Positions 63,308 through 64,000 of a DNA stretch of 64,000 nt are shown here, piece after piece (the first letter of the stretch is position 1; every line of letters begins with the position of its first letter). The DNA is from Fusobacterium nucleatum_L. Lineage in GTDB: Bacteria > Fusobacteriota > Fusobacteriia > Fusobacteriales > Fusobacteriaceae. The DNA lies in NCBI RefSeq assembly GCF_050231725.1, contig NZ_CP077172.1, positions 434,001 through 498,000 on the forward strand, given 5' to 3'. The notes under the pieces were generated by a model that was not told the DNA's origin, made no database searches, and was given only the letters and a program-made list of their open reading frames with translations. A program made the translations under genes and the position numbers.

Positions 63308-64000
63308 TTAATAAATAAACATACTATCACCAAAGCTAAAAAAATGATATTTTTCTTTAACTGCCAGATTATATATTTCAAGCATTTTTTCTCTATCATA
63401 AAATGCTGAAACCAACATTAAAAGTGTTGATTTAGGAAGATGAAAGTTTGTTATTAAGGCATCGACTATTTTAAATTGATAGCCAGGATATATAAAAATT
63501 CCTGTATCTCTTTTCTGAGCAATTATTTTTCCATTTTCATCAACAGAAGATTCTAATGCTCTTGTTGCAGTTGTACCAACTGAAATAATCCTTCTTCCTT
63601 CTGACTTAGCTTCATTTATTATTTTAGCAACTTTTTCTGAAATTTCAAAACTTTCTTCGTGCATTTTATGTTCCAAAACATTTTCTGTTTGAACAGGTCT
63701 AAAAGTTCCCAATCCAACTTCCAAAAAAATATCAACTATCTCTACACCTTTATCTGAAATTTCCTTTAGTAACTCTTCTGTAAAGTGTAATCCAGCTGTT
63801 GGAGCAGCTACTGATTCACCTCTTTGAGCATAAACGGTTTGATATCTATCTTTGTTTTCTAGTTTTCTTGTTATATAAGGTGGCAAAGGCATAGAACCAA
63901 GCTTATCTAAGATTTCTTCGAAACTTCCTTGATAATAAAATTTTAAAATTCTATTTCCATCTTCTTTTATTTCTAAAAGCTCTGCTATTAATTCTTTATT
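63308..64000 (-). CDS. queA: tRNA preQ1 ribosyltransferase-isomerase QueA, 3' part (cut by window edge)
   Basis: 231 codons of the C-terminal portion; the frame is open to the last base, so roughly the first 110 residues lie beyond the window. GSMPLPPYI, YAQRGESVAAPTAGLHFT, VDIFLEVGLGTFRPVQ, GRRIISVGTTATRALES and LPKSTLLMLVSAF are QueA motifs. It transfers the ribosyl part of SAM to preQ1 in the tRNA wobble position on the way to queuosine. An inner Met (63892) is not the start, since conserved residues continue upstream. Confidence 0.96.
   Translation of the reverse strand, partial: NKELIAELLEIKEDGNRILKFYYQGSFEEILDKLGSMPLPPYITRKLENKDRYQTVYAQRGESVAAPTAGLHFTEELLKEISDKGVEIVDIFLEVGLGTFRPVQTENVLEHKMHEESFEISEKVAKIINEAKSEGRRIISVGTTATRALESSVDENGKIIAQKRDTGIFIYPGYQFKIVDALITNFHLPKSTLLMLVSAFYDREKMLEIYNLAVKEKYHFFSFGDSMFIY

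Noticed and set aside
1..64000. CRISPR arrays, tRNA, rRNA or tmRNA genes
   Set aside because: No evenly spaced repeats and no cloverleaf or rRNA signatures were seen in the intergenic regions.

Overview
This window looks like a chromosomal segment of a Fusobacterium, most like the oral F. nucleatum / F. periodonticum group. The DNA is very AT-rich and codon use is strongly A/T-ended. Envelope genes are of outer-membrane type: an LptD-like barrel, LptB, a giant OstA/LptC-like bridge protein and a YadA-type anchor. Housekeeping proteins such as RqcH, Prp with its extended L27, SmpB and RsgA resemble those of Firmicutes. The genus call is recognition, not a database search.

Layout. 1-2037 (minus): rpmA (cut by the window edge), prp, rplU and dinB. 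2263-11710 (plus): yqeK-rnr-smpB, the lptD-like gene, a palindromic repeat, thrS and a small lipoprotein. 11776-26340 (minus): one long run in transcription order dusB, mutS, OstA-like bridge, lptB, unknown exported protein, alaS, ruvX, secD, secF, methyltransferase. 26445-32120 is a patchwork of single genes on both strands: a miniature YadA-like protein, a lipoprotein, an orphan gene, an IS1634-like transposase, a frameshifted hcp with a GTAAC-N4-GTTAC palindrome upstream, and a small CxxC protein. 32124-38156 (minus): TPR protein, PASTA protein, rsgA, rpe, a MarR-FeoA fusion and rqcH. 38264-43530 (plus): CIRCE-controlled groES-groEL, then a TrpXYZ-like ABC transporter behind a leader peptide and attenuator. 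43527-44863 (minus): DMT transporter and YbaK-like editing protein. 45038-54049 (minus): a type I restriction-modification operon hsdM-hsdS-hsdS-fic-integrase-hsdR. 54284-55294: two unknown genes. 55452-58874 (minus): a four-gene Tro/Znu-type metal ABC operon. 59084-60968 (plus): small EamA protein and a MATE exporter. 60999-64000 (minus): unknown exported protein, ispA, xseB, a second copy of the palindromic repeat, rsmD and queA (cut by the window edge).

Main points of interest. (1) The 40.3-40.6 kb leader of the TrpXYZ-like operon has a 20-codon peptide with two Trp codons, then seven RNA segments that can pair in two mutually exclusive registers; one register contains two intrinsic terminators and the other removes both. 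(2) smpB carries an apparent 1-nt loss, but an in-frame A_AAA_AAA heptamer just before the premature stop could restore the frame by -1 slippage. (3) rsgA appears to start at an ATT codon 7 nt after a perfect AGGAGG. (4) hcp has lost about 11 nt inside its N-terminal Cys motif. (5) The type I RM operon has two same-orientation hsdS genes sharing a 66-bp perfect direct repeat, plus a tyrosine recombinase and a Fic protein. (6) Two families of palindromic intergenic repeats each occur twice. (7) Several promoters share the extended -10 form TATG(G/T)TATAAT.
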